From contig DILD01000085.1 of NCBI GenBank assembly GCA_002424845.1, positions 9,081 through 45,997 on the forward strand: 36,917 nucleotides of DNA. Direction: 5' to 3'. The stretch comes from Thiobacillus denitrificans (GTDB taxonomy: Bacteria; Pseudomonadota; Gammaproteobacteria; Burkholderiales; Thiobacillaceae). The translations under genes and the position numbers were made by a program. Shown one piece after another: positions 1-6,473 of this stretch; the first letter of the stretch is position 1; the number at the start of each line of letters is the position of its first letter. A model generated the notes under the pieces. The model was given only the letters and a program-made list of their open reading frames with translations, was not told where the DNA came from and searched no databases.

Positions 1-254
1 TCAAGTTCCGTCCGGGTACCGACGAAGGCGATTACCAGATCAAGCTGCGCAACCTGATCAAGTTTCTTGAAGAAGGCGACAAGACCAAGATTACGCTGCG
101 TTTCCGGGGCCGTGAAATGGCTCACCAGGAAATCGGCATGAACCAGTTGCGGCGCGTGTCGGCCGATCTGGCTGAAATTGCGGTGGTCGAACAGTTTCCC
201 AAGATGGAAGGCCGCCAGTTGGTGATGATGCTGGCGCCGAAAAAGAAGATTTAA
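1..254 (+). CDS. infC: Translation initiation factor IF-3, C-terminal part (5' end outside window)
   Basis: This is the C-terminal domain of IF-3, which binds the 30S subunit, keeps it apart from 50S and checks initiator tRNA and start codon. The reading frame enters at base 3 and stops with TAA at 252-254, giving about 83 residues. It shows the family's FRPGTDEGDY segment, RFRGREMAHQE, and the basic end MLAPKKKI. The start and N-terminal domain lie left of the window, so an unusual AUU-type start cannot be checked. rpmI and rplT follow in the conserved infC-rpmI-rplT order, normally one operon in which L20 represses its own synthesis. Identity is secure; only the 5' end is missing. Confidence 0.97.
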   Translation, partial: KFRPGTDEGDYQIKLRNLIKFLEEGDKTKITLRFRGREMAHQEIGMNQLRRVSADLAEIAVVEQFPKMEGRQLVMMLAPKKKI

Positions 255-274
255 GCAGGACGATTTTCGAGACC

Positions 275-307
275 GGCGTTTCTCGGGTCCATTGGATCGA
301 AAACGCC
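275..307 (+). other. Inverted repeat in the infC-rpmI spacer
   Basis: GGCGTTT (275-281) and AAACGCC (301-307) are perfect complements separated by 19 bases, in the 130-base gap between infC and rpmI. No U-run follows, so it is not a simple terminator. In E. coli the corresponding region carries the L20 translational operator. Whether this hairpin does that here is a guess. Confidence 0.35.
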
Positions 308-384
308 ACAATACGTGCAGTCGGGTTGGTGAAGCATTCCACGTCGTGGGATCACCTGGCCGCATGAGATAAAAAGGAAGCATC

Positions 385-582
385 ATGCCTAAGATGAAAA
401 GCAAGAGCGGCGCCGCCAAGCGGTTCCGTGCGCTGGGCGGCGGCGGTTTCAAGCGCTCGCACGCGTTCATGCGTCACATCCTCACCAAGAAAAGCACCAA
501 GCGTAAGCGCCAGTTGCGCGGCATGGAAACTGTCAATGCCAGCAACCACAAAGCGATTGCACGCATGTTGCCCTACGCATAA
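385..582 (+). CDS. rpmI: 50S ribosomal protein L35
   Basis: L35 is a small basic protein of the large ribosomal subunit. The 65-residue product has the family length and its signature opening MPKMKSKSGAAKRF, a run of Lys/Arg residues, and the end ASNHKAIARMLPYA. The start is supported by an AAGGAAG ribosome-binding site at 374-380, four bases before the ATG. rplT begins 12 bases after the stop with its own strong site, as usual for this pair. In E. coli translation of both is repressed by L20 binding the rpmI leader. That control is plausible here but not shown by the sequence. Confidence 0.98.
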   Translation: MPKMKSKSGAAKRFRALGGGGFKRSHAFMRHILTKKSTKRKRQLRGMETVNASNHKAIARMLPYA

Positions 583-594
583 AGGAGAAAGACC

Positions 595-954
595 ATGCCA
601 CGCGTCAAACGGGGTGTAACCGCCCGAGCCAGCCACAAAAGAATCATCGATGCCGCTAAAGGCTATCGCGGTCGTCGCAAGAACGTATTCCGCGTTGCCA
701 ATGAAGCGGTGATGAAAGCCGGTCAGTATCAGTACCGCGACCGTCGTCAACGCAAGCGCCAGTTCCGCAGGTTGTGGATTGCCCGTATCAACGCAGCCTC
801 GCGTCAACACGGCCTGACCTACAGCGTGTTCATGAACGGCTTGTCGCGTGCCGAGATCGGGATCGATCGCAAGGTGCTGTCCGACATCGCAATTTTCGAC
901 AAGGACGCTTTTGCCAAGATCGTTGAACAGGTCAAGGCCAAGCTCGCTGCGTAA
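595..954 (+). CDS. rplT: 50S ribosomal protein L20
   Basis: L20 binds 23S rRNA early in large-subunit assembly and represses its own operon in enterobacteria. The product is 119 residues, the normal length, and begins MPRVKRGVTARASHKR, followed by KGYRGRRKNVFRVANEAVMKAGQYQYRDRR, a very basic N-terminal RNA-binding arm. The C-terminal globular part ends FDKDAFAKIVEQVKAKLAA. The ATG is preceded by AAAGGAG at 581-587, seven bases away. A strong intrinsic terminator follows at 974-996, so infC-rpmI-rplT probably ends here and pheS is transcribed largely on its own or by read-through. Confidence 0.98.
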   Translation: MPRVKRGVTARASHKRIIDAAKGYRGRRKNVFRVANEAVMKAGQYQYRDRRQRKRQFRRLWIARINAASRQHGLTYSVFMNGLSRAEIGIDRKVLSDIAIFDKDAFAKIVEQVKAKLAA

Positions 955-973
955 GCAATACCGAAGCAACAAG

Positions 974-996
974 AAAAGGCCGCAAGGCCTTTTTTT
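974..996 (+). terminator. Rho-independent terminator after rplT
   Basis: AAAAGGCC (974-981), a GCAA tetraloop and GGCCTTTT (986-993) form a perfect 8-bp stem that runs into a T tract. It lies 20 bases after the rplT stop and would end the infC-rpmI-rplT transcript. Confidence 0.9.
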
Positions 997-1018
997 GTTG
1001 GTGCAGTTTGAAAACAAG

Positions 1019-1106
1019 TTTATCCGCGAAGGTCGCGAAGAGAAGAGAAGAACAGTGAAGACCCGATGGTTTTTCCTTCGTGAGCTTCGCGTTCTTCGCG
1101 GATAAA
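1019..1106. repeat. 88-bp palindromic (REP/MITE-like) element between rplT and pheS
   Basis: TTTATCCGCGAAG (1019-1031) is exactly complementary to CTTCGCGGATAAA (1094-1106). The next nine bases inward also pair except for two (GTCGCGAAG 1032-1040 against CTTCGCGTT 1085-1093), giving a 22-bp imperfect stem around an interior rich in GAAGA and TTCCTTCG. It follows the rplT terminator directly and abuts pheS. Similar CGCGAAG-rich palindromes are, from memory, common interspersed repeats in betaproteobacteria. No second copy was noticed in this window, and there is no obvious target-site duplication. Confidence 0.7.
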
Positions 1107-1127
1107 TTCCAGACCTGGAAACCTATC

Positions 1128-2147
1128 ATGCGTAATCCCAACGAAATCGTTGCCGATGCCCTTGCCGCCATTCAGGCCTGCCCCGACCTGCCGACACTGG
1201 AACAGGTCAAGGCGGGATTTCTGGGCAAAAGCGGTCAGCTCACCGATCTGCTGAAAAGCCTGGGCACAATGCCTGCCGAGGAACGCAAGACTGCGGGTGC
1301 CCGCATCAACGAAGCCAAGCAGGCGGTCGAGGCTGCGCTGAAAGGCCGGCGCGATGCGCTGCAGCAAGCTGAACTGGATCGTCAACTGGCGGCTGAAACC
1401 CTGGACGTGACGCTGCCGGGGCGCGGCGCAGGGCGGGGAGGACTGCATCCGGTATCGCGCACGCTGGCGCGTATCCAGGCCTTGTTCCGCTCGATCGGCT
1501 TTGAGGTGGCAACCGGCCCCGAGATTGAAACCGATTTCTACAATTTCACCGCGCTCAACATTCCGGAAGACCACCCGGCTCGCGCGATGCACGACACCTT
1601 CTACCTGCAGAGCGGCGAACTGCTGCGCACCCACACCTCGCCGGTGCAGGTGCGCCACATGCAGAGCCACCAGCCGCCGCTGCGCATCATTGCGCCGGGG
1701 CGGGTGTACCGTTGCGACTCCGACGTGACGCACACGCCGATGTTCCACCAGATCGAAGGCCTGTGGGTCGACGAATCGGTGTCGTTTGCCGACCTCAAGG
1801 GCGTGCTGGCCGACTTCATGCGCAACTTCTTCGAGCGCGACGATCTGCCGGTGCGCTTCCGTCCCTCGTTCTTTCCATTCACCGAACCGTCGGCTGAAAT
1901 GGACATTGGCTGCGTGATGTGCGGCGGCGAAGGCTGCCGTGTCTGTTCGCACACCGGCTGGCTGGAAGTGCTGGGCTGCGGCATGGTGCATCCCAATGTG
2001 TTCAGGCATGTCGGTATCGACACCGAACGCTACGTCGGTTTCGCCTTTGGCCTGGGTGTGGAGCGACTCGCCATGCTGCGTTACGGGGTCGACGATCTGC
2101 GGTTGTTCTTCGAGAACGATTTGCGCTTTCTTAAACAGTTCAATTGA
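1128..2147 (+). CDS. pheS: Phenylalanine-tRNA ligase alpha subunit
   Basis: PheS is the catalytic subunit of the alpha2beta2 class II enzyme that charges tRNA-Phe. The product is 339 residues: an N-terminal coiled coil (about 1-85), then the class II catalytic core with TDFYNFTALNIPEDHPARAM, motif 2 around FHQIEGLWVD, the segment CVMCGGEGCRVCSHTGWLE, and motif 3 at GFAFGLGVERLAMLRYG. The frame is open back to 1080, but those 16 extra codons lie inside the palindromic repeat and do not look like PheS. The ATG at 1128 gives the normal N-terminus (MRNPNEIVADAL). No strong ribosome-binding site precedes it. pheT starts 15 bases after the stop. Confidence 0.96.
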   Translation: MRNPNEIVADALAAIQACPDLPTLEQVKAGFLGKSGQLTDLLKSLGTMPAEERKTAGARINEAKQAVEAALKGRRDALQQAELDRQLAAETLDVTLPGRGAGRGGLHPVSRTLARIQALFRSIGFEVATGPEIETDFYNFTALNIPEDHPARAMHDTFYLQSGELLRTHTSPVQVRHMQSHQPPLRIIAPGRVYRCDSDVTHTPMFHQIEGLWVDESVSFADLKGVLADFMRNFFERDDLPVRFRPSFFPFTEPSAEMDIGCVMCGGEGCRVCSHTGWLEVLGCGMVHPNVFRHVGIDTERYVGFAFGLGVERLAMLRYGVDDLRLFFENDLRFLKQFN

Positions 2148-2162
2148 TTAGGGGCAGTTGTC

Positions 2163-4511
2163 ATGCAGTTTCCAGAATCCTGGTTGCGTAGCCTCGTTAA
2201 CCCTGCGCTTGATATTCCCCAGCTGGCTCACGCTTTGACCATGGCCGGGCTTGAAGTGGAGGCGCTGGCCGCTGCCGCGCCGCCTTTCAACCATGTCGTG
2301 GTGGCCGAGATTCTGTCGGCCGAGAAGCATCCCGACGCCGACCGCTTGCGTGTATGCCAGGTCGATGTAGGCGAGGCTGCGCCGGTTACCATCGTGTGCG
2401 GTGCGCCCAACGCGGCGGCGGGCCTCAGGGTGCCCTGTGCGCGCCCTGGTGCGAAGCTGCCCGGCATTGAGATCAAGGTGGCCAAAGTGCGCGGCGTCGA
2501 GTCGTTCGGCATGCTGTGCTCGACCCGGGAACTGGGGCTGGAAGGCGCAGCCGATGGTCTGATGGTGCTGCCAGCTGACGCGCCGGTCGGCGAGGATTTC
2601 CGTACCTGGCTCAACCTTGACGACACCCTGATTACGCTGAAGCTCACCCCCAACCGGGCGGATTGCCTGTCCTTGCAGGGGCTGGCGCGCGAAGTCGGCG
2701 CGATCACCGGTGCCGAGGTGCGCTTGCCTCAGATTACCGAGATCGAAAACCATATTCAGGACACGCAGCCGATACAGGTGTCGGCTGCGGATGCCTGTCC
2801 GCTGTATCTGGGGCGGGTGGTGCGCGGCATCAACGCCCAGGCCATCACGCCACGCTGGATGGCCGAACGGCTCGAGCGCAGTGGCATTCGGCCGCTGCTG
2901 GCACCGGTCGACATTACCAACTATGTGTTGCTTGAACTTGGCCAGCCCATGCACGCCTTCGATCTGGCCCGTCTCAACGGTGACATTGAGGTGCGATGGG
3001 CTCGTTCGGGCGAAACGCTCGAATTGCTGAACGCCCAGACTGCCGAGCTTGCGCCTGACATGCTGGTGGTTGCGGATGCCGGCGGACCGGTGGCACTGGC
3101 AGGCATCATGGGGGGGCAGCCGACCAGCGTGGTTTCCAGCACGGTCGATCTGATGCTGGAGGCAGCATTCTTCGCGCCGTCGGCGATTGCCGGCCGCGCG
3201 AGGCGTCTGGGTTTGTCGACCGATTCGTCGCATCGCTTCGAGCGCGGTGTCGATTTTGGCGCCACCCGTCGTGCCATGGAGCGTGCGACCCAGTTGCTGC
3301 TCGACATCTGTGGCGGTCAGGCGGGTCCGGTCTCCGAGATCCGGGGTGAACTGCCGCATCGACCGCCGATTACGCTGCGGCTTGCGCGTCTCAAGCGCGT
3401 GGTCGGGATCGAACTGGACACGGATGAGGTGGCGCACGGCTTGGCCGCACTCGGTGCGGGTGTCGAACGCCAGGATGACCGCCTCATCGTCACCCCGCCA
3501 AGCTTCCGTTTCGACCTTGCGATCGAAGAAGACCTGATCGAGGAGGCGGTGCGCCTGTTCGGCTACGATAACATCCCGGCCCAACCCCCGGGGGCGCCCT
3601 CACGCATGCTGCCCCAGGACGAGACCGTGCTGGCCGACGACATCCTGCGCCAGATGCTGGTCGATCTGGATTTCCAGGAAGTCATCACCTACAGCTTTGT
3701 CGATCCGGCCTGGGAGACCGCGCTCGATGCCGAGGCCCGTCCGCTGCCGCTGGCCAATCCGCTCGCGAGCCAGTTGTCGGCGATGCGCACCACCCTGTGG
3801 AGCGGTCTGATCGAGACCCTGCGCCATAACCTCAATCGCCAGCAGGATCGGGTGCGTATTTTCGAACTGGGCCGGGTGTATGCATCGCTTGCTGAGCAGC
3901 CGATGAAACTGGGCGGCTTGGTATACGGCGAGGTTTATCCTGAGCAGTGGGGTGCACAACCGCGTCGTGTCGACTTTTTTGATCTCAAGGGTGATCTCGA
4001 GCGCCTGTTCGGCCATGCGCCGGATGTCCGTCGTGGCGCGCATCCGGCATTGCATCCCGGACAGTGTGCGGAACTCTGGGCGGATGGCCGCGCCATTGGC
4101 TGGGTCGGCACCCTGCATCCGCGCTTGGTGCAGTCCTTGGATCTGCCGGCCGCGCCGGTTTTGTTCGAACTCGACAGTTTGGCGCTGGCCCGTCGCAGCC
4201 TGCCGCGCCATACCGGCGTGTCGCGCTATCCGCAGGTCAGACGCGATCTGGCGTTCGTGATGGATGCGCACCAGCCGGCCGGCGAGTTGCTGAATGTGCT
4301 GCGCGAAACGGCGACCGAGGACTGGGTCCGGTCGATCGACGTATTCGACGATTACCGGGGAAAGGGCGTGCCCGAAAACCAAAAAAGCCTTGCTATCCGG
4401 GTAGTTATGCAAGATACTGAACGCACATTGACGGATCAGGAAGTGGAGGAAGCGGTGCAAAAACTGGTCAGCGCCGCGCTTCGTCAATGCAATGCCAGTT
4501 TGCGTGCTTGA
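2163..4511 (+). CDS. pheT: Phenylalanine-tRNA ligase beta subunit
   Basis: PheT partners PheS, binds tRNA-Phe and carries the editing site that removes tyrosine mischarged on tRNA-Phe. At 782 residues it has the usual bacterial length. It begins MQFPESWLRSLV, has the EMAP-like tRNA-binding fold at about 40-150 (HPDADRLRVCQVD, TIVCGAPN), the B3/B4 editing region with GLSTDSSHRFERGVD near 350-365, B5 near 400-470, a pseudo-catalytic core, and the C-terminal FDX-ACB anticodon-binding domain (HTGVSRYPQVRRDLAFV to the end). AGGGG at 2150-2154 sits eight bases before the ATG. pheS-pheT-ihfA is a conserved proteobacterial order. Confidence 0.98.
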   Translation: MQFPESWLRSLVNPALDIPQLAHALTMAGLEVEALAAAAPPFNHVVVAEILSAEKHPDADRLRVCQVDVGEAAPVTIVCGAPNAAAGLRVPCARPGAKLPGIEIKVAKVRGVESFGMLCSTRELGLEGAADGLMVLPADAPVGEDFRTWLNLDDTLITLKLTPNRADCLSLQGLAREVGAITGAEVRLPQITEIENHIQDTQPIQVSAADACPLYLGRVVRGINAQAITPRWMAERLERSGIRPLLAPVDITNYVLLELGQPMHAFDLARLNGDIEVRWARSGETLELLNAQTAELAPDMLVVADAGGPVALAGIMGGQPTSVVSSTVDLMLEAAFFAPSAIAGRARRLGLSTDSSHRFERGVDFGATRRAMERATQLLLDICGGQAGPVSEIRGELPHRPPITLRLARLKRVVGIELDTDEVAHGLAALGAGVERQDDRLIVTPPSFRFDLAIEEDLIEEAVRLFGYDNIPAQPPGAPSRMLPQDETVLADDILRQMLVDLDFQEVITYSFVDPAWETALDAEARPLPLANPLASQLSAMRTTLWSGLIETLRHNLNRQQDRVRIFELGRVYASLAEQPMKLGGLVYGEVYPEQWGAQPRRVDFFDLKGDLERLFGHAPDVRRGAHPALHPGQCAELWADGRAIGWVGTLHPRLVQSLDLPAAPVLFELDSLALARRSLPRHTGVSRYPQVRRDLAFVMDAHQPAGELLNVLRETATEDWVRSIDVFDDYRGKGVPENQKSLAIRVVMQDTERTLTDQEVEEAVQKLVSAALRQCNASLRA

Positions 4512-4549
4512 CGTTTTTTTCCACGAGCTATTCCAGCCAATAAAAAAGT

Positions 4550-4861
4550 ATGACCACCCTGACCAAAGCAGATCTGGCCGAGCTGTTGTTCGAAAAAGTG
4601 GGTTTGAACAAACGTGAAGCCAAGGATGTCGTCGAGTCGTTTTTCGATGAAATCCGTTTGTCCCTGGAAAAGGGCGACATCGTCAAACTGTCCGGATTCG
4701 GCAATTTCCAGTGCCGCGAAAAACCGCAGCGTCCGGGCCGCAATCCCAAAACCGGCGAAGAAATGCCGATTTCCGCGCGTCGCGTGGTGACCTTCCACGC
4801 CAGCCAGAAACTCAAATCCCAGGTCGAAGGCGCCCAGGTTGGAACGCCCAGCGAAGAGTGA
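4550..4861 (+). CDS. ihfA: Integration host factor alpha subunit
   Basis: IHF alpha pairs with IHF beta to bend DNA sharply at specific sites, acting in nucleoid structure, replication, recombination and sigma-54 promoters. The 103-residue product has the HU/IHF fold: MTTLTKADLAELLFEKVGLNKREAKDVV helices, then LSGFGNFQCREKPQRPGRNPKTGEEMPISARRVVTFHAS with the proline-tipped DNA-intercalating arm (RNPKTGE). The position 38 bases after pheT is the hallmark of the alpha rather than the beta subunit. No good ribosome-binding site is seen before the ATG. Its last 23 bases overlap the next gene in another frame. Confidence 0.96.
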   Translation: MTTLTKADLAELLFEKVGLNKREAKDVVESFFDEIRLSLEKGDIVKLSGFGNFQCREKPQRPGRNPKTGEEMPISARRVVTFHASQKLKSQVEGAQVGTPSEE

Positions 4862-5204
4862 ACTGCCGCCGATCCCGGCGAAACGCTATTTCACCATCGG
4901 TGAAGTGTCGGAGCTATGCGCCGTCAAGGCACATGTCCTGCGTTACTGGGAGCAGGAATTCACCCAGTTGCGCCCGGTCAAGCGGCGTGGCAATCGTCGC
5001 TACTATCAACATCACGAAGTCCTGCTGATCCGTCGTATCCGCGAGCTGCTGTACGAAGAGGGATTCACCATCAGCGGCGCACGCCAGCGTCTGGAGCACG
5101 ACGCAGATGCAGCGCCCGAAGCAGCAGCGCAGACAGAGCCGACCGCGCTGGATATCGGAAAGCTGCGCACTGAAATCGTCGACATACTCAAAATATTGGG
5201 CTGA
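4839..5204 (+). CDS. MerR-family transcriptional regulator overlapping ihfA
   Basis: This is a 121-residue protein with a MerR-type winged helix: YFTIGEVSELCAVKAHVLRYWEQEF (about 17-41), then LRPVKRRGNRRYYQHHEVLLIRRIRELLYEEGFTISGARQRL (to about 85). The tail is short (about 35 residues), so there is no obvious effector domain or metal-binding Cys set. The best start is TTG at 4839, inside ihfA, with GAAGG about ten bases upstream; no ATG is available before the conserved domain. A regulator of this kind follows ihfA in many proteobacteria. The overlap suggests translational coupling with ihfA. Its target is unknown. Confidence 0.9.
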   Translation: MERPAKSELPPIPAKRYFTIGEVSELCAVKAHVLRYWEQEFTQLRPVKRRGNRRYYQHHEVLLIRRIRELLYEEGFTISGARQRLEHDADAAPEAAAQTEPTALDIGKLRTEIVDILKILG

Positions 5205-5250
5205 CAGGCTTCCGCCGGGCGGCGCTCCTCTGTTAGAATCTTGAGCTTCG

Positions 5251-5328
<78 letters not shown>

Positions 5329-5344
5329 ATAAAATCAAAGAATC

Positions 5345-5374
5345 AGGGCCGGGTTACACCGGCCCTTTTTCTTT
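5345..5374 (+). terminator. Rho-independent terminator after tRNA-Pro
   Basis: AGGGCCGG (5345-5352), a GTTACA loop and CCGGCCCT (5359-5366) form an 8-bp stem followed by TTTTTCTTT. It ends the tRNA-Pro transcript before sodB. Confidence 0.9.
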
Positions 5375-5469
5375 GCAGCGACTGAATCCGTGTCCAATTT
5401 GCCGATATCAGTCAGCAATGCCAGATCAACGTACTATATTTTCTGTTTGTTCAATATCAGGAGAGAGTG

Positions 5470-6054
5470 ATGGAACACACCTTGCCCGCATTGCCTTTTG
5501 CCATGGATGCGCTTGCACCGCACATGTCCCGGGAAACTTTCGAGTACCACTATGCCAAGCACCATCAGGCCTATGTGACCAACCTCAACAACCTGATCAA
5601 GGGCACCGAGTTTGAGAACCAGTCGCTCGAAGATATCGTCAAGCGCGCATCCGCCGGCGGCATCTACAATAATGCCGCCCAGGTCTGGAACCACACCTTC
5701 TTCTGGAACTGCCTGACGCCCAACGGTGGCGGCGCACCCAGTGGTGCGCTGGCCGATGCCATCAATGCCAAGTGGGGCAGCCTGGACGAATTCAAAAAGG
5801 CTTTCCAGACCAGTGCTGTCGGCAACTTCGGTTCCGGCTGGACCTGGCTGGTGAAGAAGGCCGACGGCTCGGTCGACATCGTCAATATGGGCGCGGCCGG
5901 CACGCCGCTGACGACCGGTGACAAACCGCTGCTGTGTGTGGACGTGTGGGAACACGCCTATTACATCGACTACCGCAACCTGCGCCCCAAGTTCGTCGAG
6001 ACTTTTCTCAACAACCTGGTGAACTGGGCGTTCGCGGAGAAAAATTTCGCCTGA
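5470..6054 (+). CDS. sodB: Superoxide dismutase, iron type
   Basis: This enzyme converts superoxide to oxygen and hydrogen peroxide; no signal peptide is present, so it is cytoplasmic. The 194-residue product has the four metal ligands at H27 (FEYHYAKHHQAY), H75 (AAQVWNHTFFW), D158 and H162 (DVWEHAYY). Gln71, FGSGWTWLV and the overall style favour Fe over Mn; metal choice is inferred. A GTG lies one codon upstream at 5467, but the ATG at 5470 is better spaced from AGGAG at 5459-5463. It has its own terminator at 6101-6126, so it is probably monocistronic. Confidence 0.96.
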   Translation: MEHTLPALPFAMDALAPHMSRETFEYHYAKHHQAYVTNLNNLIKGTEFENQSLEDIVKRASAGGIYNNAAQVWNHTFFWNCLTPNGGGAPSGALADAINAKWGSLDEFKKAFQTSAVGNFGSGWTWLVKKADGSVDIVNMGAAGTPLTTGDKPLLCVDVWEHAYYIDYRNLRPKFVETFLNNLVNWAFAEKNFA

Positions 6055-6062
6055 TCCCTTTC

Positions 6063-6086
6063 CGCCTGATCAGGCATGATCAGGCG
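6063..6086. repeat. Perfect 10-bp inverted repeat after sodB
   Basis: CGCCTGATCA (6063-6072) and TGATCAGGCG (6077-6086) pair perfectly across a GGCA loop, just after the sodB stop and before its terminator. In RNA it would add a second 3' hairpin that could protect the message. No T-run follows it directly. Confidence 0.6.
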
Positions 6087-6100
6087 TCAAATTGAAAAGC

Positions 6101-6126
6101 CCCGGCGTTATTCGCCGGGTTTTTTT
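6101..6126 (+). terminator. Rho-independent terminator after sodB
   Basis: CCCGGCG (6101-6107), loop TTATT, CGCCGGG (6113-6119) and a run of seven T at 6120-6126. Confidence 0.92.
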
Positions 6127-6473
6127 ATTGCCGATGCCGATGAGCACGGAGCCGTTCATATGTTTCCGATCCTGCCCCTGTCAACGTAAGGGCGGGAGCA
6201 TAAAAAGGACGCCGAGCATAAAAAATGATCTTGCTGACGAGATAAAACACCATATCGGGAGTGGTGTCTTTCCGTACAAAAATAGACAGATTCGGCATAG
6301 GAAGGCATGGCAATAGCGAGGATAATTTTACGTATGTTGGTTCGATACGGGCGAATTGCGTTGTCTTTTTCAGTCAAGCCTTGTCGCGCTATTCACAGGC
6401 GTTTGGCGGCTGCCCCGGTGCGCTTTTTTTGCGCGCCCGATGAAATGGGACATTCGCTGGAAGGGGCTTCGGA
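6127..6473. other. Gene-free spacer, about 350 bases, upstream of the first GGDEF gene
   Basis: No convincing coding frame is seen. The stretch is richer in A/T than its neighbours. It holds an 11-bp direct repeat GAGCATAAAAA (6196-6206 and 6214-6224, period 18), a dyad ACACCA-N9-TGGTGT (6247-6252 and 6262-6267), and a hairpin GGTGCGC/GCGCGCC whose loop is seven T (6417-6437). These look more like regulatory DNA or leader RNA for the downstream gene than like a gene. No promoter could be fixed. Confidence 0.5.

Noticed and set aside
1080..1127. A longer pheS N-terminus
   Set aside because: The 16 extra codons lie mainly in the palindromic repeat and do not match PheS. ATG 1128 gives the family N-terminus.
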